Assembly (NCBI GenBank): GCA_964502525.1 | Contig: CAZCXH010000084.1 | Span: forward strand, 1-20,158 | Length of the DNA: 20,158 nucleotides | Direction: 5' to 3' | Origin: DATLYB01 sp964502525 | Lineage (GTDB): Bacteria; Bacteroidota; Bacteroidia; Chitinophagales; CAIOSU01 | Part shown: positions 1 to 5,045 of the stretch, piece by piece | How positions within the stretch are numbered: the first letter of the stretch is position 1 | How the letters are laid out: every line of letters begins with the position of its first letter | The notes under the pieces: generated by a model | Database searches by the model: none | Seen by the model: the letters and a program-made list of their open reading frames with translations, nothing else | What the model was told of the DNA's origin: nothing | Made by a program: the position numbers and the translations under genes

Positions 1-379
1 AAGCAGGTGCCGACCAATTACTGGTATCACCCGAACAATCAGTTTGCACCTGCCACTGATATTCAGTAGTGTTCGGAGTTATCCCTGTGATAGTTGCATC
101 CAACGCTTGTCCTGTAAGAGTTGTCCATGTAGAAGTGCCGTTAACCCGGTAGCGAACATTGTAAGAGGATGCTCCCGAAACCGGGTTCCAGTCAAGACCC
201 AATGAAGTTGAATTAGCCGACCAGCAACCAATAACCGAAGGAATATCACATTGAGCAAAAGAATGGCAGTATCCAAGAATAATGGATACTACAAGAGTAG
301 CAGCCCTCTTAAACATTTTTATGAAAATTCCCGCCAGCAATCCCTGATTGCCCTTGCGGTAATTATTTTTGTTTTTCAT
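1..379 (-). CDS. Secreted fibronectin type III protein, N-terminal part (runs off left edge)
   Basis: Reading the minus strand from the ATG at 379-377, the frame stays open for 126 codons to the window edge, so the C-terminus is missing. A signal peptide is visible: a basic stretch (MFKRAA, residues 22-27), a hydrophobic core (TLVVSIILGY) and a probable cleavage after SFAQ near residue 43. After it comes one Fn3-like repeat of the kind common in Bacteroidota surface and gliding-secreted proteins (LDWNPVSGASSYNVRYR, then ITGITPNTTEYQWQVQT). The start may be Met1 or Met22 (codon 316-314); Met22 gives a more typical signal-peptide length. A Bacteroidota-type promoter lies about 37 nt upstream (416-446). 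A T9SS sorting domain would be expected at the unseen C-terminus, but that is inference. Export is well supported; the specific role is unknown. Confidence 0.8.
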   Translation of the reverse strand, partial: MKNKNNYRKGNQGLLAGIFIKMFKRAATLVVSIILGYCHSFAQCDIPSVIGCWSANSTSLGLDWNPVSGASSYNVRYRVNGTSTWTTLTGQALDATITGITPNTTEYQWQVQTDCSGDTSNWSAPA

Positions 380-415
380 GGCATTAGATTTTTAGGTTAA
401 AAAATTTTACAATCC

Positions 416-446
416 CAAAAGTATTGCCGGTGGTGGGCGCAATCAA
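416..446 (-). promoter_or_regulatory. Bacteroidota-type promoter for the Fn3 protein
   Basis: On the minus strand TTG (446-444) is followed after exactly 20 nt by TACTTTTG (423-416), a full match to the Bacteroidota -33 TTG / -7 TAnnTTTG consensus. A start near 409 would give a leader of about 30 nt before the ATG at 379. A second promoter with the same 20-nt spacing and a similar core (GCAATAnTTTTGGG) lies at 3860-3890. Confidence 0.65.
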
Positions 447-505
447 TACCAATCTGTGAGCAAAATCATACTCATTAATGAGTAGTTAACTCCTGTCAAA
501 CTCCT

Positions 506-538
506 ACAGATGCCATCCCTGCCAGAGATAGCATCTGT
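506..538. repeat. 15-bp-stem hairpin repeat, copy 1 (imperfect)
   Basis: Arms ACAGATGCCATCCCT (506-520) and AGAGATAGCATCTGT (524-538) with a 3-nt GCC loop. Two positions of the stem are mismatched on the plus strand but would be G-U pairs in a minus-strand transcript. The same sequence recurs as a perfect palindrome at 680-712. No T-run follows on either strand, so it looks like an interspersed REP-type palindrome rather than a terminator. Confidence 0.75.
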
Positions 539-550
539 CAGCTTTATCCC

Positions 551-670
551 AACCTTATTACCTTAGTAACAGAGCTTCTCACAGGATTCCCATACCTTAT
601 TAGCTTATTCATGGGAGGTGATAAGGTCATAAGGTTTTGTGTTTTATTCTGTATTTATTACTAAGGTTAT
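551..670. mobile_element. 120-bp non-autonomous relative of the 5046-5611 transposase element
   Basis: This stretch has both ends of the 5046-5611 element but no transposase. The left end has box A (AACCTTATTACCTTAGTAAC, 551-570), a 23-nt spacer, then box B (ACCTTATTAGCTTAT, 594-608). The right end has box B' (ATAAGGTCATAAGGT, 621-635), a 22-nt spacer, then box A' (TTACTAAGGTTAT, 658-670, outermost bases degenerate). Box sequences and both spacer lengths match the large element, while the spacer sequences do not. Only 12 nt separate B from B'. This is what a REPIN/MITE-like derivative mobilised in trans would look like. It sits between the two hairpin copies at 506-538 and 680-712. Confidence 0.7.
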
Positions 671-679
671 ATGACCGCC

Positions 680-712
680 ACAGATGCCATCTCTGCCAGA
701 GATGGCATCTGT
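680..712. repeat. 15-bp-stem hairpin repeat, copy 2 (perfect)
   Basis: ACAGATGCCATCTCT (680-694), loop GCC, then AGAGATGGCATCTGT (698-712): a perfect 15-bp palindrome. It is the second copy of the hairpin at 506-538, in the same orientation 174 bp away. It lies in the downstream (3') region of the minus-strand gene at 756-1448, and no T-run follows. Confidence 0.8.
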
Positions 713-719
713 CAAACAA

Positions 720-752
720 TCACACCCACACCCACACAGACACCCACACCCC
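720..752. repeat. Low-complexity CA/CCCACA tract
   Basis: A run of CACCCACA-type units lies just downstream of the stop codon of the 756-1448 gene. It is simple sequence with no coding signal seen. The rest of the gap 380-755 holds only the promoter, the two hairpins and the 120-bp element listed here. Confidence 0.5.
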
Positions 753-755
753 GAC

Positions 756-1448
756 CTATCCCATCACCGTCACGCTCACCTCATCGCTCCATTGACCTAC
801 GCGCTCATCGCTGAAAAGGTAGATGGCTTTGTATTTCCACACTGCGCTCTGTCCTGCGGCAGGCAGGGGGAAGGTGTCGTCATAGTCGGGCACGGTGTCA
901 ATGGCAAGGAAAGTGTAGGGTGCGTTGTTTCGCATCACGTGAATTTCAATGCCGTCAAGCCCCTGCTTCTTCCATTTGATGCGCGGCACACCCGCCACCA
1001 GCGTGATGGTGAGCACCGGCTTCACGTTTTCGGTGTCAATAGCATCTTCCGCGCCTTCCAGCCCCATGTCGGTGCCGTCAGACAGGACGTAGTCCACGTG
1101 CTCCTTGATGGCGTTGCCGATGGCGGTGGCGCGCACGAAGATGCCCGGAGGCACGGCAGGCGGGGCGGCAGGCGGCACCGGGATGACGGGTGCCAGGCTG
1201 GGCGTGGCGCCTGCGGGCACCCCCGACCGCAGCTCGTTCTTATAGGCGGTAACCTTGCTCTGGAACTCCTGGAAGATGGTTTTGTAGTCAAGCCAGTACC
1301 TGAAACAGGCGTCCGAATTCTGCATATCGGTAACCTGCGCAGCAGTGACGCCATATTTGGCGCTGTAAGTGGGCAGCTTGGCGGCAAAGTTGGTGAGCCA
1401 GCCGGCCTTGTCGTTATCGCCTCTCGGCAAGTATGATTTTTTAGCCAT
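756..1448 (-). CDS. Hypothetical protein: helical N-domain, Pro-rich linker, Fn3-like C-domain
   Basis: A 230-residue protein with three visible parts. Residues 1-75 are predicted helical, starting MAKKSYLPRGDNDKAGWL and rich in aromatics (YWLDYKTIFQEF). Residues 76-105 form an Ala/Pro linker (PVIPVPPAAPPAVPP). Residues 140-228 look like a beta-sandwich ending in the Fn3-style string WKYKAIYLFSDERVGQWSDEVSVTV. There is no signal peptide or membrane segment, so it is probably cytoplasmic or a structural/phage-like component. To my recollection, proteins with this N-terminus recur as unnamed proteins in Bacteroidota genomes; I cannot name a function. The gene is clearly richer in G+C than its neighbours, with many GCC/GCG/GTG codons, which may indicate separate origin or strong codon selection. 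The upstream 460 bp hold a TGCA repeat array. Confidence 0.75.
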   Translation of the reverse strand: MAKKSYLPRGDNDKAGWLTNFAAKLPTYSAKYGVTAAQVTDMQNSDACFRYWLDYKTIFQEFQSKVTAYKNELRSGVPAGATPSLAPVIPVPPAAPPAVPPGIFVRATAIGNAIKEHVDYVLSDGTDMGLEGAEDAIDTENVKPVLTITLVAGVPRIKWKKQGLDGIEIHVMRNNAPYTFLAIDTVPDYDDTFPLPAAGQSAVWKYKAIYLFSDERVGQWSDEVSVTVMG

Positions 1449-1540
1449 GACTATTGGTTTTTAAGGTGATGAAATGAAGATTTAACCTGTAAGGGGTGAT
1501 TGCGCGCTGGCACCCAACCGCCAGGCAGGGGTGCGCGCCC

Positions 1541-1724
1541 GTTTTGCACTGCTGCAAACCTGCCGGGCGCTGCTCCATAACGGTTTTGCACCTGTAACCG
1601 ATGGTTTTGCACGAGTGCAAAACGGCCGGGAGGCAGTGCAAAACCATTTTGCACGGGTGCAATATGATTGGGGAGCAGTGCAAAATCATTTTGCACGAGT
1701 GCAAAATGGCCGGGAAGCAGTGCA
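1541..1724. repeat. TGCA palindrome array, 42-bp (2 x 21) period
   Basis: TGCA cores start at 1544, 1552, 1587, 1608, 1616, 1637, 1650, 1658, 1679, 1692, 1700 and 1721. From 1608 they repeat strictly as +8, +21, +13, i.e. three 42-bp units, each with the palindrome TTTTGCACGAGTGCAAAA (or a variant) and a single TTTTGCAC/GTGCAAAA half site. Decayed half sites (ATTTTGCGGCAGTG) continue to about 1760. Because 21 is divisible by 3, several frames are open on both strands and give heptad-repeat peptides (e.g. GFARVQN, HFARVQN), so open frames here are weak evidence of coding. The array is upstream of the 756-1448 gene (minus) and of the antitoxin (plus). It could be a protein-binding array or a fast-evolving repeat. 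In the gap 1449-1912 I otherwise see only the palindrome at 1853. Confidence 0.75.
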
Positions 1725-1852
1725 AAACTGCGGGGAGCTGCCGCGCAACGATTTTGCGGCAGTGAAGAATGATGGAGGAGCGGTGGGCGGGCGTTTTCAT
1801 ATTGCATCCGATGATGATGGGTACAAAGCATGGAATTTTCTGCTAATCAAAC

Positions 1853-1872
1853 AATACAGCGGATGCTGTATT
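1853..1872. promoter_or_regulatory. Candidate operator palindrome upstream of the antitoxin
   Basis: AATACAGC (1853-1860), four bases, GCTGTATT (1865-1872): a perfect 8-bp inverted repeat 40 nt upstream of the antitoxin ATG. Toxin-antitoxin operons of this type are usually autorepressed through such palindromes. A poor -7-like TATCTTCG lies at 1886-1893. The role is inferred from position only. Confidence 0.4.
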
Positions 1873-1912
1873 TTTATTTTCACCGTATCTTCGTTTCAAA
1901 ATCATTTTTATT

Positions 1913-2170
1913 ATGGAAACCGCATTCCGGCTGAAAATTTCAGAGCTCAACAACGACTTCATTAAAACACTGCAACTCTTGTTCGGCAAGGAACGGGAGG
2001 TGGACATCCGCGTGCAGCCGTTGAAAAAGTCATCATATAAGTCGCCAGAAACGGGCAAGGAATACCTTTCGCGCCTGGAGGCGGCAAAGAAAAATGCTGA
2101 GAAAGGCAACGTGGTGCGTTTCACCAGCGAAGAACTGGAATCGCTCTCCAAAAAGCTGCTTTCCCGATGA
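1913..2170 (+). CDS. Antitoxin-like protein paired with a YoeB-family toxin
   Basis: 85 residues, small and highly charged. The N-terminal half (METAFRLKISELNNDFIKTLQLLFGKE) could form a DNA-binding or dimerisation fold. The C-terminal half (residues 40-85) is lysine/glutamate-rich, ending SEELESLSKKLLSR, as expected of the disordered toxin-wrapping tail of a type II antitoxin. It does not look like YefM/Phd; it resembles short antitoxin-type proteins of Bacteroidota that precede YoeB/RelE toxins. Its stop overlaps the toxin start (ATGA at 2167-2170), a coupling typical of antitoxin-toxin operons. The toxin downstream is disrupted, so the antitoxin may now be free-standing. The antitoxin role rests mainly on the partner gene. 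Confidence 0.65.
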   Translation: METAFRLKISELNNDFIKTLQLLFGKEREVDIRVQPLKKSSYKSPETGKEYLSRLEAAKKNAEKGNVVRFTSEELESLSKKLLSR

Positions 2171-2427
2171 GGTATGTGAGCTTTGAACCCCGTGCGTTTG
2201 AAGATTATATCGAATGGGCATCTGCCGGCAGAAAGATTTTTCAAAGAATCAACAGCCTGATAAAAGAAGTTCAGCGCGAACCATTCAAGGGCACCGGCAA
2301 ACCCGAACCGCTCAAAGGCAGCCTCTCGGGATTCTGATCCAGACGAATTACCGATGAACATCGCCTCGTTTATAAAGCTGGCGATGATGAAGTTTTGATT
2401 ATCGTGTGCAGAGGTCATTATCGTTAG
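2167..2427 (+). pseudogene. yoeB: YoeB-family mRNA interferase toxin, broken by an in-frame TGA at a conserved Trp
   Basis: Translation from ATG 2167 gives 56 residues ending LKGSLSGF, then TGA (2335-2337), then 29 more codons in the same frame (SRRITDEHRLVYKAG...VCRGHYR) to TAG at 2425-2427. Read through, this aligns end to end with E. coli YoeB, whose corresponding stretch is GKPEPLK...LSGFWSRRITEEHRLVY...CRYHY. The TGA replaces the conserved Trp, so a single TGG to TGA change explains it. Catalytic residues are otherwise present: Glu in PEPLK (position 47), Arg in EHRLV (66), His and Tyr at the end (84-85). Three of these four lie after the stop, so the truncated product should be inactive. 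No in-frame ATG restart is seen in the distal part. Intact YoeB cleaves ribosome-bound mRNA. Confidence 0.85.
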
Positions 2428-2445
2428 CGGCTTATTTTCCTCTCA

Positions 2446-2772
2446 TCATTCCAAAATCCCGTTCTCTATCGCATAGCGCGTCAGTTCAGCCGCGTTGCGG
2501 CAGCGTGTCTTGTTGCGGATGTGGGTGCGGTGGGTATCCACGGTGCGCTCGGAGATGAACAGTTTTTCAGCTATTTGCCTGCCGGTGGAGCCCGAAGCAA
2601 TCATCCGCAAGATTTCCTTTTCGCGCTTCGTGAGCGGCTTGCGTTCGGTTTTGTCGGATTCTTTCTTTTTCATTTGAGCGATGAGTGTTGCAAAGTATTG
2701 GGACATACATTGCAAATGTCTTTCATTGGATGGCGTAAGGCAATACTCATGGGGAGGGATTTCACTACTCAT
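2446..2772 (-). CDS. Orphan LuxR-family HTH transcription regulator (no receiver domain)
   Basis: 108 residues with a complete LuxR/GerE helix-turn-helix at 47-107: LTKREKEILRMIASG, then GRQIAEKLFISERTVDTHRTHI, then RNAAELTRYAIENGIL. The preceding 46 residues show no receiver domain and no phospho-Asp. The HTH is close to that of the response regulator at 4426-5037 (shared REKEI, IA..LFIS, TVDTHR, AEL..YA), so the two may be paralogues and might bind related sites. The start is uncertain: ATG 2772 is used here, but Met23 and Met34 are possible and none has a convincing Shine-Dalgarno. It converges with the broken yoeB 18 bp away. It could be an old response-regulator output domain that lost its REC portion, or a stand-alone regulator. 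Confidence 0.75.
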   Translation of the reverse strand: MSSEIPPHEYCLTPSNERHLQCMSQYFATLIAQMKKKESDKTERKPLTKREKEILRMIASGSTGRQIAEKLFISERTVDTHRTHIRNKTRCRNAAELTRYAIENGILE

Positions 2773-2823
2773 GAAAAAGTAGAGTTTTCTCCAGGCGATT
2801 AAGAGAGATTACAGTGTGGTAAT

Positions 2824-2856
2824 AAAAAACCCCGCAAACGAAATGTAGCGGGGTTT
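2824..2856 (-). terminator. Rho-independent terminator after the thioredoxin-fold gene
   Basis: On the minus strand AACCCCGC (2855-2848) pairs with GCGGGGTT (2835-2828) around a 12-nt loop, followed by a T-rich tract (complement of 2829-2824). It lies about 40 nt past the stop of the gene at 2898-3581. Confidence 0.85.
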
Positions 2857-2897
2857 CAAGCAAGTTCCTTCGGACTTCCTTTAAAGTTTAAACTCTG

Positions 2898-3581
2898 TCA
2901 GGGAAGTTTTTCATCACCATTTCTCAGCAGCCTGTATATTATTTCCTCTAAAATGTGATTATCAGAAATGCGCGCAATGTTGTTCTCAACGATTTTTCCC
3001 TCCGCATCAATAACCGCAAATATGTAGTTAACGGGGATTATTGAGATTCCGCTTTCCACCGCTTTTTTAAACCTTGCGGTTTTTACCGACCCCGGATCTA
3101 TTTCCTGCCATGAGTTTATGTCTTTCAGCAGGTAATTGACGGCAGCAGATTCATTACATCCGCCAGACCATAACTGCATATCCTTATGATCGTTTTTCTT
3201 TACGTAAACCTCCCAGTATTCCCTGGGTATGTCAGTGGCAATGGTGGCAAAGGCTATGTTTTCTCCCCTGAATTTATCTTTCAGCTTTTCATAAGCGGCA
3301 ATCTGCGGTTCGGCATGAGGACACCATCCGTCCCAAATGAACAGCACCACCGGTTTCCCCAATAATGACGACAGTTGAACGGTGTCTTTCCAAATATCCT
3401 GACAGTGGAAATCGGGAGCCTGGTTTCCGATTTTCACGGACTCTGCCCGGTTTTTGTAGATTCCTTGCCTGGATTTCAATTCATCCAGTCCATTCTTTAC
3501 CTGGCTTGCGCAGATGTGCGCTATGGAAATAAGAATCAGCAGGAGCAGGGCTTTTGTTGTTTTGAAATGAAGCGTTTTCAT
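2898..3581 (-). CDS. Secreted thioredoxin-fold (AhpC/TSA/TlpA-like) protein lacking the CxxC resolving cysteine
   Basis: 227 residues. A signal peptide covers about residues 1-27 (hydrophobic ALLLLILISIAHICA, cleavage near ASQ). The redoxin domain starts with the family signature GNQAPDFHCQDIW (52-64), then LGKPVVLFIWDGWCPHAEPQ, and the cis-Pro loop ISIIPVNYIFAVIDAEGKI (from about 179, Pro183). The active site is WCPHA: Cys87 is kept, but the second cysteine of the usual WCxxC is Ala90. Further cysteines at 60 and 142 could act as alternative partners. Location is probably periplasmic. The domain belongs to thiol-disulfide exchange and peroxiredoxin-like proteins, but with one active-site Cys the reaction is not clear. 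The gene follows the small His-rich protein by 34 bp, probably one transcript from the 3860-3890 promoter to the terminator at 2824-2856. Confidence 0.8.
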   Translation of the reverse strand: MKTLHFKTTKALLLLILISIAHICASQVKNGLDELKSRQGIYKNRAESVKIGNQAPDFHCQDIWKDTVQLSSLLGKPVVLFIWDGWCPHAEPQIAAYEKLKDKFRGENIAFATIATDIPREYWEVYVKKNDHKDMQLWSGGCNESAAVNYLLKDINSWQEIDPGSVKTARFKKAVESGISIIPVNYIFAVIDAEGKIVENNIARISDNHILEEIIYRLLRNGDEKLP

Positions 3582-3615
3582 GTTGATTTATTTTAAAGGT
3601 TATTAAATGTAATGC

Positions 3616-3822
3616 TTACTTCCCCGGTGAGTATCTCGCGTGAAGTTTTTTTCCGGTGTGCGGATGATGACCGGCACAATGGCTGGCGGAACATCCGGAA
3701 TTTAAAATGGCGGCTATCATTGTCAAAATAATGGCAGCGCCCATTTTAGAAAAAGTTTTTTCAACGAGAAGTGATAGTGGACTTCCCGCTGAATTTTCTT
3801 TTTGGAAGGCTTTGGTTTTCAT
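3616..3822 (-). CDS. Small membrane/secreted protein with a Cys/His-rich tail
   Basis: 68 residues from ATG 3822. An upstream extension to 3897 is open, but the promoter at 3860-3890 would then lie inside the gene. Residues 27-43 form one hydrophobic segment (MGAAIILTMIAAILNSG) followed by Cys44 in NSGCS, a poor lipobox. The short tail holds CSASHCAGHHPHTGKKLH, i.e. two Cys and five His (48, 52, 53, 55, 61), a plausible metal- or haem-binding surface. I do not recognise the family. It is the first gene of a likely two-gene unit with the thioredoxin-fold protein, so a shared role in redox or metal handling outside the cytoplasm is an inference. Confidence 0.6.
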   Translation of the reverse strand: MKTKAFQKENSAGSPLSLLVEKTFSKMGAAIILTMIAAILNSGCSASHCAGHHPHTGKKLHARYSPGK

Positions 3823-3859
3823 GGCTTTTGGTTTTGAAGTGAATAAATAACGAATAACC

Positions 3860-3890
3860 CAAAAATATTGCCGCGAACACGCTATATCAA
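3860..3890 (-). promoter_or_regulatory. Bacteroidota-type promoter for the small protein / thioredoxin-fold unit
   Basis: Minus strand: TTG (3890-3888), exactly 20 nt, then TATTTTTG (3867-3860). It has the same spacing as the promoter at 416-446 and a similar neighbourhood (GTATTGAT upstream, GCAATAnTTTTGGG at the core). The leader to the ATG at 3822 would be about 30 nt. Confidence 0.65.
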
Positions 3891-3953
3891 TACTCACGTG
3901 CAGTGATTTCTGTACTCAATCGTGAGGATAAGGTAGCCTTAGCGCAAACTCCA

Positions 3954-3961
3954 TATTTTTG
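3954..3961 (+). promoter_or_regulatory. -7 element for hicB-hicA
   Basis: TATTTTTG matches TAnnTTTG, 17 nt before the hicB ATG. No TTG is seen at the expected -33, so the upstream element is weak or replaced. It is divergent from the promoter at 3860-3890. Confidence 0.45.
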
Positions 3962-3978
3962 TAAAAAATAAGATTCCA

Positions 3979-4194
3979 ATGATGTTTCATGTGCATTTGG
4001 AAAAAGCCGAAGACGGCTGGTTCGTGGTGGAATGTCCCGCGTTGCCTGGCTGCGTCTCGCAGGGAAAAGACGAAAAAGAAGCCATTGAAAATATCAAGGA
4101 AGCGATTACCGCCTGGTTTTGGGCGGAAGATCAAAAGGCTGTTGAAAAAATGAAGAAAAGCCGTAAAATCACTCCCATCGTTGTTTCAGTCTGA
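3979..4194 (+). CDS. hicB: HicB-family antitoxin
   Basis: 71 residues matching the HicB partial RNase-H-like fold: FHVHLEKAEDGWFVVECPALPGCVSQGKDEKEAIENIKEAI (3-43) is the classic signature, including the D/E-G-x-F and CPALPGC stretch. The C-terminal tail (50-71, AEDQKAVEKMKKSRKITPIVVSV) is short and carries no recognisable added HTH or RHH domain. HicB binds and blocks HicA and usually represses the operon. The stop TGA overlaps the hicA ATG by one base (TGATG at 4192-4196). The order antitoxin-then-toxin is the reverse of E. coli hicAB but frequent elsewhere. The start could be ATG 3979 or 3982 (MM). Confidence 0.9.
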   Translation: MMFHVHLEKAEDGWFVVECPALPGCVSQGKDEKEAIENIKEAITAWFWAEDQKAVEKMKKSRKITPIVVSV

Positions 4195-4418
4195 TGGGAC
4201 GGCTTGCTAATATTTCGGGCAAAGAAGCGGTGAAGGCATTTGCAAAAGCCGGCTGGCAACTGCGAGGGCAGGTAGGCAGCCATGCCGTGATGACCAAAGA
4301 TGGAGAAAAAGCCAACCTTTCCATTCCTCAACATAAGGAACTTTCCGTTGGGACGCTTCGCTCGCTCATTCGCAATGCAGGAATGTCTGTAGAGCAGTTT
4401 GTGAAGTTTTGCAAATAA
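4194..4418 (+). CDS. hicA: HicA-family mRNA interferase toxin
   Basis: 74 residues with the dsRBD-like HicA fold: ISGKEAVKAFAKAGWQLRGQVGSHAVMTKDG (8-38), including the catalytic-type histidine in GSHAVM, then LSIPQHKELSVGTLRSLIRNAGMSVEQFVKFC. Length and motifs are normal, so unlike the yoeB-like gene nearby this toxin appears intact. HicA cleaves mRNA independently of the ribosome and is neutralised by HicB. It is translationally coupled to hicB and ends 7 bp from the convergent response regulator. Confidence 0.9.
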   Translation: MGRLANISGKEAVKAFAKAGWQLRGQVGSHAVMTKDGEKANLSIPQHKELSVGTLRSLIRNAGMSVEQFVKFCK

Positions 4419-4425
4419 TCCGTAT

Positions 4426-5037
4426 CTAATTCAGCCTGTGCTCATAAGCATACTTAATCAACTCCGCTGTTGATTTCAGCCCCGTTTTATCGAGGATATT
4501 TCTGCGGTGGGTATCAACGGTGTTCTTGCTGATAAAAAGTTGTTGCGCAATCTCTTTGCTGGTTTTCCCCTGCACGATAAGGCGGATGATTTCCTTTTCA
4601 CGCTGGCTTAATGCGGCTTCGGCTTTTTCTTCTTCCACGTATTTGCCTTTTTCCTTTTTCTCCGGGAGGTTGTTTTGCTGTTTAAATCTTTCGATGGCTT
4701 CATTCAATTCATCTACATCAATCGGCTTGAGCAGATAATCGAAGGCAGCGTTTTTAATCGCTTTAATCGCATATTGATTATAGCCTGTGGCGAAGATGAA
4801 GGTAGAGTTGAATCCGGCTTCCCTCACTTCCTTCACCACGTCAAAGCCCGACTTGCGCGGCATCTCTACGTCAATAAATACAAGCGCAGGCTCGTGGTAG
4901 ATGATTTCTTTCACCGCTTCATCCGGGTCTCCGATTTTTGCCAACACCTCTATTTCCGCGTGGACCTTCAGCAAACTTTCCAGCCGGTCGCGGGCGTGTT
5001 CGTCATCGTCAATGATGAGGCAGGTGATTGTTTTCAT
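4426..5037 (-). CDS. Response regulator, REC + LuxR-type HTH
   Basis: 203 residues. The receiver domain covers 1-120: acidic pocket at Asp10-Asp12 (IIDDDEHARDRL), phospho-acceptor Asp56 in VFIDVEMPRKSG, Thr84 in IFATGYN, Lys104 in YLLKPID. The wording of the receiver is of the LytR/AlgR kind, but the output domain (143-203, LSQREKEIIRLIVQGK...IAQQLFISKNTVDTHRRNI) is LuxR-type, not LytTR. The obvious partner is the LytS-like kinase at 5626-7791, same strand and upstream, but the transposase element 5046-5611 lies between them, its edge only 8 bp from this ATG. Any leader or promoter for this gene therefore now lies in element sequence or must come by read-through from the kinase. Its HTH resembles that of the orphan regulator at 2446-2772. 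Confidence 0.9.
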   Translation of the reverse strand: MKTITCLIIDDDEHARDRLESLLKVHAEIEVLAKIGDPDEAVKEIIYHEPALVFIDVEMPRKSGFDVVKEVREAGFNSTFIFATGYNQYAIKAIKNAAFDYLLKPIDVDELNEAIERFKQQNNLPEKKEKGKYVEEEKAEAALSQREKEIIRLIVQGKTSKEIAQQLFISKNTVDTHRRNILDKTGLKSTAELIKYAYEHRLN

Positions 5038-5045
5038 AGGACAAC

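Noticed and set aside
79..276. 65-codon minus-strand frame in the first 300 bases
   Set aside because: It is out of frame with the Fn3/signal-peptide reading from ATG 379, which is open to the edge and makes biological sense.
680..712. Hairpin as a rho-independent terminator for the 756-1448 gene
   Set aside because: The stem is strong, but no T-run follows on the minus strand and a second copy exists 174 bp away. An interspersed repeat fits better.
684..1436. A 250-codon open frame on the plus strand
   Set aside because: It is antisense to the 756-1448 gene, is His/Arg-rich as expected of a shadow of GC-rich DNA, and includes the hairpin and CA tract. The minus-strand frame has a recognisable domain layout.
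1541..1724. CRISPR-like array
   Set aside because: Units are palindromic half sites with 8/13/21-bp steps and no unique spacers of about 30 bp. There are no cas genes.
1441..1965. Three overlapping frames (two minus, one plus) of 119-144 codons encoding heptad repeats
   Set aside because: The DNA repeat period (21/42) is a multiple of 3, so open frames arise on both strands automatically. No frame has a clear start context or recognisable domain. Reported as a DNA repeat instead.
2335..2337. UGA recoded as Trp (alternative genetic code)
   Set aside because: TGA acts as a normal stop in neighbouring genes (antitoxin, hicB, hotdog protein, oxidoreductases), and other Trp codons are TGG. A point mutation is simpler.
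3823..3897. Longer N-terminus for the small protein gene (start at 3897)
   Set aside because: A strong promoter match (3860-3890) would lie inside the coding region, and the extra residues show no signal or domain.
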